Below are positions 34,511 through 45,124 of a stretch of 64,000 nucleotides of DNA, piece after piece. How positions within the stretch are numbered: the first letter of the stretch is position 1; the number at the start of each line of letters is the position of its first letter. This stretch comes from Seiridium cupressi. Taxonomy: Eukaryota > Ascomycota > Sordariomycetes > Amphisphaeriales > Sporocadaceae. The stretch covers positions 62,001-126,000 of the forward strand of contig JARVKI010000065.1 in the NCBI GenBank assembly GCA_036674765.1. Reading direction: 5' to 3'. A program made the translations under genes and the position numbers. Below the pieces are notes generated by a model. It was not told where the DNA came from, searched no databases, and saw nothing but the letters and a program-made list of their open reading frames with translations.

Positions 34511-36052
34511 ATGGAATTGGATGTGCCGGAAGAGCGTGACTCGCTGGTCGATGCTGAGACGCGTTCTCACGCGTCCGGTGAAGCCCACCAGGCCTTCCAG
34601 AGCCACTGGAGTAAGAGCTGCCAAAAGATTCAAGATGCTTTGGGCACGATCGACAGGGAGCTTGAAGCTGTACGGGCGCTGTCAAACGACCTCAAGAAGC
34701 GGTATGGTCGGGACGCATACGTGGAGTCGCGACCAAAACCATGGCTAGTATCGACATCCCAACTTCAAGCCTTCCGACCGAAGAATTTCGACTTCGGCTT
34801 GAAGCGCCAATTCAGTGAGCAGGTCGATCCCGACACCATCTCGGCGGAACGCACGACATCACCCACTTTACCGCCTACTCTGAACAGCGATGAACCTACG
34901 CTGACGGTTCTTCACATTCGAGCCGCCAATAGAAATTCAGCTGGCAGACTTCCATCTGGAACTCCAGATCCGGCAAACGAAGAGGTACTCGATCATGAGG
35001 CTAACGATACCGTGATTCCGACGATCTTCCAGTTACCTAAGGGGCCTCATCTGAACCCCGTCGCGGAAGTAAGTAGACATCCAATTCACACGAGAAATAA
35101 ATGATAATGCTAAAGACAATTAGATGGAAAGAAGAGCTATCACAGCTCTGGAGAGCCGAGGCCGTCTCAGGGCTGATCAAGTGGAGGGAAAGGCCTTTGT
35201 TTTCGAATACCCCAAAGGAACCGGACAGTTCTGTGCCGTATGGTGCAAGCGATGCAATTTCTACAGCGTGTCTATGCATTCAAGGCAGAAGCGTTCCGCA
35301 GAGATGCACCTCATAATGAGTGAGCTCCATCCAGAGTTCTCAGCTGACAATCGTCCTTCCTTTCATGGACATAGTCAGGTGGTAGAGTACTTTGGTTATC
35401 GCGTGCAGGATGTCACAGGGGATTGGGCACTGAACAACAACCAACGTTTACGTAAGTCAGACGTTCTAAGTCTTTTGTCGCAGAACATAGGAAAACTGAT
35501 TCATGTCCACAGGCCGCCGAAAGAAAGTTTCTTTGAGGACACAGCAAACTCGTCGCACAAGTAATGGGCTTAGTGCACCCCCCGCACACAGTCAAGAGCA
35601 TTCCACTCAGGATAACACAATGAACGACATCGACTCCCTTTTCGAAGAGAGACCTGAGGACGATGACATTGAAGCGGCGTTCCAAGTCGATCATGGAAGT
35701 ATAGGGCCACATCATGTTACCAGCGACGACAGAGTGGCCGACCAGGAGGAGCAAAGTGAACAAGGTGTCGTTTTGGACAGTCCCAACGATGTTGCAATTT
35801 CTGACGGACACAACGAGTGCGAGAGATTGAACGAGAGTTCAGTGACCCATACCTCATTGTAGGGAGACGAGGATGAGGACTTCGACTTGGACTTTGAACT
35901 CCCCAACGACAATCCGTACATTCGCCTGACTAGGGCTCAACAGTACCAGCTTGGCTACGGTATGTACTAAGCTTTGGAGAAAACCCATAGGGCAAACACG
36001 GCATCAATACTTGGCAGTCACGCATGGCCAGTTGCTAGGAAATGACGGATAG
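34511..36052 (+). CDS. Uncharacterised coiled-coil / zinc-finger-like protein, five exons
   Basis: Exons 34511-35068, 35124-35451, 35513-35790, 35863-35959 and 36018-36052 total 1296 nt (431 residues). Introns 1 (GTAAGT..ATTAG), 2 (GTAAGT..CCACAG) and 4 (GTATGT..GGCAG) are well supported. Intron 3 (35791-35862, weak GTTGCA donor, ATTGTAG acceptor) is assumed because the frame otherwise meets TAG at 35860. The N-terminal helix (KSCQKIQDALGTIDRELEAV) is probably a coiled coil. A Cys/His block (FVFEYPKGTGQF, VWCKRCNFYSVSMHS, then AEMHLIMSELH) resembles the C-x2-C..H..H zinc-finger-like motif of uncharacterised fungal proteins. The rest is acidic and ends DFDLDFELPNDNPY, LTRAQQYQLGY. Nuclear function is only a guess. 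Confidence 0.6.
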
Positions 36053-36421
36053 GACAATAGACCAGGCTGCAGGATAAGACACCTACCGGCGCGGGTGGTG
36101 AGCTTGGAGATACTCGCTCGCGACAGACCTTCTCATCGCTATCGCAGCTATCGATGAAGAACAGAGACGGCTGAATCGAGCATGTTGGACATAAAACACT
36201 GATAGACTTGGGGCGAAAAGATCAACACAATCTGTACGGACGTATGGAAGACGAGAAATGATCGTAATAATCATGTGAAAGGGTCGGCATTGGATCATAC
36301 ATAAACTCAGGGTCAGATTTCCGAGCGCAGAGTGGCAAATGTACATCTTCGGATTGTTTCTTGTACACATAGCTATTCTTGATGGCCGCAGATCTGGCCT
36401 TGGGGGTTGAACCACGTCGAC
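36053..36421. other. Short intergenic, convergent ends
   Basis: 3' regions of the uncharacterised gene (+) and the AA9 gene (-). Overlapping minus-strand frames show no domain. No gene seen. Confidence 0.45.
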
Positions 36422-37490
36422 CTAAGCACATTGGTAGTAGTAGTCGCTCAATACGGTACAGGATCCCGACTAGAGGATAGTCAGCAATCAAGCATAGGTT
36501 TTCTTTTGGCACTCAAGTACTTACAGCGCAAGCTGTGCATCCCGTGTAATCGATACCACCACACTGTGCATAGAGGGCAACCGTACATGAGTCCGATCCG
36601 CCCGTCGCTGATGGGAGGGCCACGCTGGTTGCAGTACCCGACGCACCAGCGCCGGCCGTGCAGGTAGTCTCGCATCCTTCGCAAGCAGCGCCGGCACTCT
36701 TGGTCGAGCCTCCAGCGTAGACTGTAGGCCCGGGCGCAATGTACGTCGTCATGGCGGCGTGGATGTCGACGAGAATGCCGGGGTCGCTTGCCGCGTAGGC
36801 TCCGGGAAATTCAACCGTAGAGGGCTCCGCGCTCCCCGACCCGGTGACGGTCAGTTGGATACACGATACGTAGAACTGAGCGCCACCAGTGCTTGCGGCT
36901 GTGTGGAGTGCTAGAGCCTCGGCGCGGAGGAGGTAGTCGCCTGGAGCAATATCCGAGGGAATCAGGACGTCCAGCCGTCCGCAACAGGTATTGATGTCCT
37001 TGGTTCCCCAGTAATCGTCGTCGCCGGTTGAGCCAGCAGAGTTCTTAGCCCACGTATCCGCGTAGATCTTGAACCAGCCATCTGAGCCGTCAGCAGTGGA
37101 GGAGTCGTCGACCGCGCTCATGTAGGCCTGTACTGGTCCGTAATGGGATCCGCCGATAGCCTCAGTGGTGCAGGTGCGATCCCCAGGTTGCTGGGAAAGT
37201 CAGTCAATGACACATGTAAGTTAAGTTTCAGTAGGGAGGCCGACCTGATGAATCTCAATCGTTGTTGTGTCTCCGGCAGCCACTACACATTTGTATGCCA
37301 CCGCCGAGGTGCCCGCATTGCATCTGATGTCGTCGGACGTGACGTCGGTGATCGGGCTGTTGGACACCGGAAGTCTGATGCACTGGGAGCCATAGTCGAC
37401 GCCGTTGATCCAGAAGTCCTGGAAGGTGGCGTGCGCAGCAACCTCCTGTGCCGCAAGAGCAGCAAGTGTGGTAAGGAGCGTTGACTTCAT
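36422..37490 (-). CDS. AA9 lytic polysaccharide monooxygenase with C-terminal CBM1
   Basis: Exons 37490-37245, 37190-36525 and 36469-36422 give 319 residues (introns of 54 and 55 nt). A 19-residue signal peptide ends ...QEVAA, so the mature protein starts with His (HATFQDFWING), the N-terminal half of the copper histidine brace. The second His is in GGSHYGPVQAYMS and the axial Tyr in AQFYVSC. CCGRLDVLIP and PGDYLLRAEALALH are standard AA9 segments. A Thr/Ser/Gly linker leads to a cellulose-binding CBM1 (CTVALYAQCGGIDYTGC) whose end is encoded by the last 48-nt exon (SGSCTVLSDYYYQCA). Secreted, oxidises cellulose or other beta-glucans. An annotation stopping at the second exon would lose the CBM1 end. 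Confidence 0.93.
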
Positions 37491-38188
37491 TTTGATAGAT
37501 TACAGAATGGCTTGAGGACGGCTGAAGATTTAGAGCTGCAAGGTGAGGCTGTAAATCATGTCGATCTACCGAGTGCAAACGCCGCCCAGGCTGGATGTTA
37601 TATTTCCATTGCGCGGCCATCTCGGAGCCTTCCTTACTTCAAGTCACGGCCTCAAGCGCATCTCCTGACTTGTCTTGGCAGAAACGGTCGTACTGCATCC
37701 GTGATGAAGGGTAACACCGGCCTGCATGCCAACAAATGCTTTACAACAGTCACTAATGTCAACCAGGGTGAGATTCTTTTTCTCGTTAAAACGCCCAATA
37801 TCAAGGTACCCATGAGAACGGTCGAACCGTGTATGTAAACAGTGATTGGTGGAACAGGCATCCTAAGCATGCGGGGGTAATATATCGCGGCGCGACTCAA
37901 TCTGGAGCCATCCTTGGCACCACCATATCAGGAAAGGCACTCACCTGCCTATAGGCCTGGTGGATCATGTAATGAAACATGGCAGGGTTTGCTGCCGGAG
38001 GAGGTATTCATTGAAACGACAGAGGCTAGTAATTCTACTCATATTACGCAAACACTCGCTATGCCTCCGAGCCCGAGAACCGATACGCCATGACCCATGA
38101 AATAACGACCGACGCCCGGAACCAGTCCCATTGCGTAAACACAACCTCGATCCCTGCCTTTTGAGGGAACAAGCAAGTTGAAATAACT
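37491..38188. other. Intergenic stretch upstream of the AA9 gene
   Basis: Contains the minus-strand AA9 promoter and the 3' region of the Ser/Thr-rich gene. Frames at 37512-37838 and 37652-37900 have no domain. Confidence 0.45.
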
Positions 38189-39052
38189 CTATGCAGCAAT
38201 CACTGCCCCAGCGACACCAGCGGCGATGCCGGCTAGCACCATGCCAGTGCATCTCGGAGGTGCGCCAGCCGTGCTACTGGGCTGCGCAGCAGAAGCAAGC
38301 GCCTGCACGCTCGACGCGGCGCTGTGCCAAGCATTATTATAGTCCAAGACTTCAGTCTGCAGTGGCGCGGGTACGCGACTCTGATACCATGTATTCGTAG
38401 TGACTACTCCCCAACCCCAGGCCGATGCATCAACAGACGCCGACACTTGACTTCCGGCATTGTCGGCAGCGCTGTTGATAGCAGCCACGATTGTCTGATA
38501 GTCGGTGCGTTGCACGAACGACCTATCGATGCCGTATAAGGCCGTGGCGAGCTTCGTACGAAGCGCGCCAGTTGCCCATGTAGGCTGCGGTGCACCGGGC
38601 GGGAAGGCGAACGAGAGGTATTGAGCTGCATCGGTAGACTTGGGCAGCGTAACTGGGGTCGCAGTGCTGGGCTTTCTCTGTGTGGCAGTGCTATTACTCG
38701 CAGTGGTAATGGCGGTGGTATTGATCGTTGAGATGATTTCCACGCTTGAGATGGTATTTGATATTGTTTCAAGGCTACTCGATGAGAGAATGTCCGAGGA
38801 CAAATCCCCCGTTGTCAAGAGAGTACCGCTACTACTGTCGGCGGAGGTAATTGTAGTTGATGCATCTGTTATTGAGGGACTTGCGGTCGTCGGCTGATCG
38901 AGTGGAGTGGTAATGAGAGAAAGACTTGTCGACGTTAAATCTTGGTCAACCGTAGTGGGTGCATCCGTGGATGTTGTCTGACCTGTTGTAGTTTGTGCCG
39001 TAGTGACCGAGAGCCCATAAAGGACGGCGGCATACAGGTAAGTGAACTTCAT
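38189..39052 (-). CDS. Secreted Ser/Thr-rich, probably GPI-anchored wall protein
   Basis: The single-exon frame encodes 287 residues. A signal peptide (MKFTYLYAAVLYGLSVTTAQ) precedes about 120 residues that are mostly Thr and Ser, expected to be O-mannosylated. A compact domain follows (AAQYLSFAFPPGAPQPTWAT, YGIDRSFVQRTDYQTIVAAI, WGWGVVTTNTWYQS). The C-terminus is a hydrophobic tail (GMVLAGIAAGVAGAVIAA) preceded by small residues (SSTAGAPP), as in GPI anchor signals. The folded domain is not recognised. Probable cell-wall or plasma-membrane surface protein. Confidence 0.78.
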   Translation of the reverse strand: MKFTYLYAAVLYGLSVTTAQTTTGQTTSTDAPTTVDQDLTSTSLSLITTPLDQPTTASPSITDASTTITSADSSSGTLLTTGDLSSDILSSSSLETISNTISSVEIISTINTTAITTASNSTATQRKPSTATPVTLPKSTDAAQYLSFAFPPGAPQPTWATGALRTKLATALYGIDRSFVQRTDYQTIVAAINSAADNAGSQVSASVDASAWGWGVVTTNTWYQSRVPAPLQTEVLDYNNAWHSAASSVQALASAAQPSSTAGAPPRCTGMVLAGIAAGVAGAVIAA

Positions 39053-41808
39053 GTTCTAAAGTAGTACTAAGTAAACAGAGCAAGCATTGGTGAGTTAGAC
39101 TCCGCATCAACCAGGACCTTTGCATCTCAAGAATAAAGCATGCTTTTCCCGAGCTTATATGATTTCTGCCTTCGTCGGCCTTGCTATGGGGATCCGGTGT
39201 GCGTAACTCTCTGTGCCGATGCACCACGTGCATTGGTCCATGGATAGCGACGCCGAAGACCGACATGTCCAATCAAACATGACTTGTCTGCCCAATCCAG
39301 TAAAATGGTATTCCAGAAAGGATGGGGCTGGAGACGCACAGGTGGCAGGTCTAGCGCAGAATTGGACTAGTTTCTCGATGTGAGGCAAGGCACAGATGGT
39401 GCTTGGTAAGTTTTGACGGAACGCGTCTGTGTCCCGGGAGATATCACAGCACTAGGGAGCGAGCAGACTTGAGTTTCAGTTGATGCTGAGAGACAGGTCA
39501 ATCGCATCTCTGACTCCCACAGTTGGGTCTACACGAGGCATCGTTGCTAAGGTGTTAGGAAATAGAGCTGATTTGGTTCGAGGGTTTGGATGCTTGCTGA
39601 GTGTCCTTGGTATTCAGTCGGTGTTTGTTTTGGAAGTCCGGCCATCAAAACATTATCTAAGACAATCGCCAAATTACCAAAACAATATCTGTACGGGCGA
39701 CGCGCGACGCGAAAAACAAGTCGAATTTGTCCCCCGTTGCTGTGCTGTGTAATCGTAGTTTAAGGTGCGGCGGATATAGGCCGAACCTTACTTCGAGCAA
39801 CCAATTCAGCAGGCTAGTGCTTCAGTCGTGGCAATTATTAGCGGCGTCAGGCTGGACCTGATGATGTGTTTCACGCCGTCAAAAACAACGCCCAAAACTG
39901 TTCAGTGCCGTGAAAATATTGACAAACCCTTCGAACAGGACGGCAGCTGGGCAGATGCCAAGGAGATAGGAAGCATACTATCCGCCGCCATAGCTGAAGC
40001 TCCATAGCGTGCGTCAGTGTTTCGAGCACAATACACACCATGTTTGCGGGCACCACTGAAATGGTGTGCGCCAGCGAAGATATCTGGAATTCGATGTATT
40101 GCGTTCTAGTGTGATACCTTTTTGCTATCTTTTCCGCTGCGGCTTCAAGTTATCGCACGTCAAATTATACCATGGCGTGAGCACGGTCTTACCAGAGTCG
40201 TTCGTAGGGTCGTCACTAATTAGTATATTGTGGTGACTATGGTAGATGTAATGCCTTACCTGATAGCTTTGGCCGACGACCTTATGGCTGGTCTCAAGTC
40301 GAGTTCAGGCAAGGTGAGTCGTTCGACTCTGGGCAACGGATCGCAACATTCCTGCTCTCGCTTGACCATTTTGCAACAGCCCCCGTCGGCTCTCTGCAGA
40401 AATGAGACTCAGAAGGATGAACATCTGATATGCAGGATTCTATCGTGACGATGGTCATTGTCGGGACCGAGAAGCAGCATAGATGTTGTGGTCAGTGGCA
40501 GTGTTGAGCGGCCGAGCTGGTTCCGAAGCAACGTTACTACGAGAGTGAGATTCGAAAGCGCAGTATGCCCATCTGCAGCAGGTGACTTTCCTAGAAGTGA
40601 TAGTGATGGAGTGGAGTGGAGCTGGTCTGGTGCAAGCCTGGAGGTGATCATGTTTTAGAGAGCGCTGAGCCTCACCCCACAAATCAAGCGTCTGTTGAAC
40701 AGGGGGACGTTGGCGGCTGACGGTGAGGCTACTTCAGCCAGCAGTGCCAGGTGCAACCAGTTGCATATGGGCATTGACGTCTGCGTCACGGACCTTGCGT
40801 GGAGCGGCTCGAGCGCCGCAGCTGCCGAGGAACAGTTTCAGATGCATCCAAAGAGCACGACATGCGACAAACCCTCGACGAACAACGTTTCCGCCCTTAA
40901 GCTTGCCACCATCTTTCATCAAAAATCATCGTGGAATCACAGCCCTCTTATAGAGAGTAATATGAGGATCGTCTTATGTTCAACCGTGTTGTCCGAATTC
41001 CTCCTTGAAACGACGTTCATCAGTAGCGCCGAGGCCGTGTATACCGTCTGCTTGTTTCCACACGATCTGATGTTTAGCGTCATGTTTGGCTAGCAAAGGT
41101 GAGATGGCCACTTTGGACTCTCATTTGATATCGAGGGCGACAAGTCGGACCGGATCAGTCAGAACCGTCTTTAGAATGAATCCAGCAGCATGTCGTGTTT
41201 CTCATCGCATGCCTTGGCCTTGATGGTCATGTATGAGCTCCATATGGGACATGAGTTCATGAGTACATGGATCTAGTATCAACATACCTCCATGGCACTC
41301 CAAACAAGCAGCCGGCGATGTGATAATCACTTGTTTAGGTAATCTATCATGAGCCAAGCATTTGTTCAAGGGTTATGCTATGAGGATCCAAGCCGAGTGG
41401 TGTTTCTTGGGTGTTCACTCTGAAAGATCCAGTGATCAACGCAGATCTCCCATTTATCCCGATGTCATCCTGTCGCGAAAGCATATATCATCCCGTCAAA
41501 TCCTTGCTGCATGATACACCCTGTAATTCCGGGGTTAAACGATCTTCATGGAGAGGCGTCATCTCAAACATTGGCGTAACGGGGGCCAGCAACTCAGCCT
41601 CCCGGGCGCTCACCCAAGAGAAATGAGGGGCCGAAGGCTTCGAGAAGAGCGGCTACTATAAATCGTGAAAGTACATAAGGTCAGTGTTGACGCTGCTTTT
41701 CCGATATGCCATCGACCAGTCAACCCATCACCCCTTCATCCACGACAAGAGATAAACACATATATATTAGACTATTACAGTTTCACTTTTCTTCGAATTC
41801 TCGCCAAC
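39053..41808. other. Long intergenic stretch, no gene supported
   Basis: 2.7 kb with several frames of 60-130 codons (39480-39752, 40230-40448, 40695-41093, 41411-41626) that show no domain, no signal peptide and no splice logic. The left end is the promoter of the Ser/Thr-rich gene and the right end that of the BAS2-like gene. A small unrecognised gene cannot be excluded. Confidence 0.45.
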
Positions 41809-42405
41809 ATGGTCCGTATCACATTTTCGGTGGCGTTGCTCTGTAAGTCTTGGTCAATGTCTTATATTCCGGGTACGAACTGACTGGAATTAGTTGCCGC
41901 ATCGGTGTTTGCTGCTCCTGCGACTCCTGATCCCTCTGGTGACAAGAACATTGGAAATGCTGCTGGCCTACAATTCATTGGCGGCGAATGCCTCAGCTCG
42001 AAAGACTGCGCAGCAACCGCTTGCTGCGCATTCAACAATAATGGTCGAGGCATCTGCTCAGGCTTAGGGGCACAAACTCAGGCCGGGAAGACAGGATGTG
42101 GCTTTGGCGATGGCGGCGCCAGTTCTGCAGTATCAAGCTCGGCGGCATCAGTGGCTACGAGCCCAGCGGCAGCTCCAGCAGCAGCGCCCGCCACAGGATC
42201 GACAGCTGTGACCGTCAACACGTCGGCCCCCGGCGCGGCAAACGTGGGCACAGGGAATGGTCAACAATTCATCACTGGCCAGTGTCTATCTGATGCGGAT
42301 TGCGCATCCGCCTGCTGTGCCAATCCAAAGGGGGTTTGCTCAGCTGTAGCTGTGGCCTTCGATTCGGGGAAGCAAGGTTGTGGATTTGTTGGTACCGCTG
42401 CTTAA
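41809..42405 (+). CDS. Tandem BAS2-like secreted cysteine-rich protein
   Basis: Exons 41809-41842 and 41894-42405 (51-nt GTAAGT..GAATTAG intron) encode 181 residues. The first exon supplies only the signal-peptide start (MVRITFSVALL); cleavage is likely near ASVFA. Two homologous six-Cys modules follow: GLQFIGGECLSSKDCAAT to KTGCGFGD, and NGQQFITGQCLSDADCASA to KQGCGFVG, joined by an Ala/Ser/Pro/Thr linker of about 55 residues. The module matches biotrophy-associated secreted protein 2 (BAS2) of Magnaporthe and Colletotrichum, which usually has one copy. A role at the host interface is inferred from those homologues. The module also occurs in non-pathogens, so effector status is not proved. 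Confidence 0.85.
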
Positions 42406-42762
42406 GTGTTTGAAACCTTGAAATTTTTGTAGGCTGCATGCTGGGACTGTATGGAGCATTTCCGCCATATATGCATGAGATAGGGTTGCATGGGTGCTGC
42501 AAGACAGGCTTCTTGCTGGCATATGCATCGGCGTTGATTGTTTAGACGTATACCCATGATATAATTGCTGTTAAACAACTTTAGCCGCTCGCGCGTCGTG
42601 ATAGCAACCGAGAAATTGTGACGACGGACATGAGCGGATCACGAGCAATATGTGTTGCTTGTCGAGATCAATACCATGGTGCTGGTGACGACAATTATCA
42701 CGCAATTACGTGTTACGTGGCGATAGTGAAAACGGATCGTCAGTATTTGTTTATAATTAACT
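42406..42762. other. Short intergenic, convergent ends
   Basis: 3' regions of the BAS2-like (+) and mannosyltransferase (-) genes. No frame of interest. Confidence 0.45.
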
Positions 42763-44196
42763 TCAACTTTGAAATACGAGATTATGATGTTCAGTCAGCC
42801 TCTCGCAGAGTCTTTCTCTATTCTTCCACTCGTGGATTTTTCCTGCAAGCTCGCATCCAGTCTGGACTAACAAGTCCCACAGGGTATCCTCCACATCGAA
42901 TCCGAACAACTTCTCAGCCTCAGCCTTGGGCCCAAGGAGCCTTAACCGGGACTTCCCGTCAGTTGCAGTAAGGTCTCCTTCATCCACCAGGTGGCCAGCA
43001 TTCATCTTTGGCGTATTCGAGTGTAGAAATGCAGGGCGGATCTTTCCTGAGCCTCCTTGTCTACTAGCGACGTCATCAGAGGGGAGGTGTTGCACAATGG
43101 CCGTCCCTTTCTGCTTGGAGCCATCATGCCTTCCCAGTGCTACTGCAGGAGTTTTGACCCGGTAATATGGCGCATCCAAGGCCACGGCAGCCGCCATAAA
43201 CGTCTCCTTGTCGCCTTGGCCCAACGCACCCTGACTGAGAAGAGGATAGAAGAAGTCCATCCCAAACAGGTTGTAATAGGTTGCCAGAAGCAAAGGCGCC
43301 AGGTGTGTCTTCTTGTTAATGACAAGCTGACCGGACTCGCTCGAGGTTGCCGGCAAGCCCTCAGGGAACTCTGGTATACCAGCTATTTCCCAGAATTTGG
43401 GCGATTCCGTGGCGCCCCAGAAGTCAGGCCATGTAATGAGCCCACTGGATCGATATGGCTCTGTTTCAAAGATTGCAGCCTCCGGGTCCACCAATGGTAT
43501 GCTATCGCTGTCCAGTAAAAGCACCTCGGCGAAGGAGGATAGTAATAAAGTTGGCGCTTTGAGCTGGTAGTGTTTGATTGCTATGCTATCGCTCTTTTGC
43601 TGTTGGTCCGGCTGGAAGTGGGAAAGCACCACGCACTTCGCGTTCAGCTTGGGTAGATATTCCTCGCAAATTTCCTCCTCGTATTCTTTATCGTTTGGCA
43701 CGAACACCTCGACGGGAAGAGTGCTGCCGGTCCGCCGAAGCATTTGTATACCGATGATGGCGGGTCCAAAGTATTCCCCTCCTCCGACCATGACAATGCC
43801 ACGGCCCTTGAAGATGCTGTGGTCGATGCGATCTAATGTCTCCAACTCTTTCGTGAAGCGCTGATGGGCCAGTCGAAGCAGCTCTATCTGGTCGGCCGGG
43901 TTGCGAACAAGATCTTTGAAGGGTTTGCGGGGAGAATTGGGTTCGTTCGGCGGGGCTGCCGCTGCATGACTGGTGGTCGTGATGGGAGTACCATCTGGTC
44001 GGCAGTCGTACATCGACTGACTCCAGCGGCTCCAGAAGAGAGAAATCGGTTTGTGCGAGGGAGCATCATCTTGGTCGTGGTGAACGGCGGGTATCGAGGC
44101 TGGACCAAAGCCGGGAAGTCGATCAGTGCGACGCAGGTACGCCAGGAGAACAATCGTTGGCAAAAGAAAGGCCAGCCATCGTAGAGCCAACCGCAT
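42763..44196 (-). CDS. Mnn2/Mnn5-like alpha-1,2-mannosyltransferase (type II membrane)
   Basis: The single-exon frame starts at the ATG at 44196 (477 residues). A longer frame from a TTG at 44223 was not chosen. An N-terminal signal anchor (LRWLAFLLPTIVLLAYLRR) places the catalytic part in the Golgi lumen. The domain shows GRGIVMVGGGEYFGPAIIG, RRTGSTLPVEVFVPN, LLSSFAEVLLLDSDSIPLVDP with the DxD metal site, LITWPDFWGATESPKFW, SGQLVINKKTH, and QGDKETFMAAA, in the order of the fungal mannosyltransferase-putative (Mnn2/Mnn5, PF11051 type) family. It adds branching alpha-1,2-mannose to N-glycan outer chains. The exact linkage is inferred. Confidence 0.88.
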   Translation of the reverse strand: MRLALRWLAFLLPTIVLLAYLRRTDRLPGFGPASIPAVHHDQDDAPSHKPISLFWSRWSQSMYDCRPDGTPITTTSHAAAAPPNEPNSPRKPFKDLVRNPADQIELLRLAHQRFTKELETLDRIDHSIFKGRGIVMVGGGEYFGPAIIGIQMLRRTGSTLPVEVFVPNDKEYEEEICEEYLPKLNAKCVVLSHFQPDQQQKSDSIAIKHYQLKAPTLLLSSFAEVLLLDSDSIPLVDPEAAIFETEPYRSSGLITWPDFWGATESPKFWEIAGIPEFPEGLPATSSESGQLVINKKTHLAPLLLATYYNLFGMDFFYPLLSQGALGQGDKETFMAAAVALDAPYYRVKTPAVALGRHDGSKQKGTAIVQHLPSDDVASRQGGSGKIRPAFLHSNTPKMNAGHLVDEGDLTATDGKSRLRLLGPKAEAEKLFGFDVEDTLWDLLVQTGCELAGKIHEWKNRERLCERLTEHHNLVFQS

Positions 44197-45124
44197 GATG
44201 TGCGACTTAAGACATTGCCTCAATAACGTCTTTAAACCGTTGCGACGGAATGGAGGAATTCAAGTACTTGGCGGACGGGAATTGATGCTGTCCACTATGG
44301 AAATTCTCCGGACATTGGGGCTTTCGCTTCCGCGCGTCCGCTGCGACACTCTCCACTGCTGTATCCAGTTAACTGCCGTGCTGTACGCCAGATCTAACGC
44401 CAGCTCAGGGGTCTTCATGCAGCCTGGCAGCCTGGCAGCTTGGCAGTCGCCGACTGGAGGGGGCCAGGGGCCAGGGGCCGGCGGGTTACAAGCAATGCTT
44501 TGGTGATCCCCCAAATTAACCACGCCCACTTTTCCAGGGGGCAGTACGTATCGCGTTGGCTACAGATACAATGTAGATACCATAGTCCGAATGTAAGTTG
44601 TTGTTATGGGTTTTGCTTTCCACCACAGATTCGTGGATTTTCTATGTGGCTAAGCAGCAATTTATCAGCGCATGGTGTGGCAAGACATCCTCTAAAAGGT
44701 CGGCACGAGACTAACTAGAGTTTGGTGCATATGGTCACAGGTTCATGAAATACAAGACATGATGCAAATGTCAATTTGCAGACTATCTACGTCACAGCTT
44801 TCGTTCGGACTATGAGCGAGGGTAATCGACAGCTAAAAGTGTTGGGTAACTGATGCACAGGTCGAGACTAGGATACTAATTCGATCAGAAGAAGCTGACA
44901 TCGTGGGGGCGGCGCATTTGCGTCTCGTCCGAGTTGGTCCGAAGCATTCAGGCATCATGTGCTTAACCACTCATTCCCTGGACGACTTCGCACGATACGG
45001 CGGTAAATCCTGACAGTAATACCCATCGTGAGCGACACCTACAGTTAGAGTTCGACTACTCATCTTGTTCTAGACTTTGTGAGACTTAAAATTACGTCCT
45101 GCTGTCCTCGGAGCCAGGCTAGCT
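44197..45124. promoter_or_regulatory. Divergent intergenic region, mannosyltransferase / Zn2Cys6 factor
   Basis: 930 bp between two head-to-head genes. It includes a small low-complexity patch (44420-44480). No gene is supported; both promoters must lie here. Confidence 0.45.
44420..44480. repeat. Low-complexity direct repeats
   Basis: Three CAG(C/T)(C/T)TGG-like 8-mers follow one another at about 44420-44443, and about fifteen bases later GGGGCCA is repeated, giving a GC-rich patch in the divergent promoter region. Probably slippage-prone simple sequence. Confidence 0.6.

Noticed and set aside
40695..41093. 132-codon + strand frame in the 39-41.8 kb gap
   Set aside because: No recognisable motif or signal peptide, and an opposing frame of similar quality; treated as chance.
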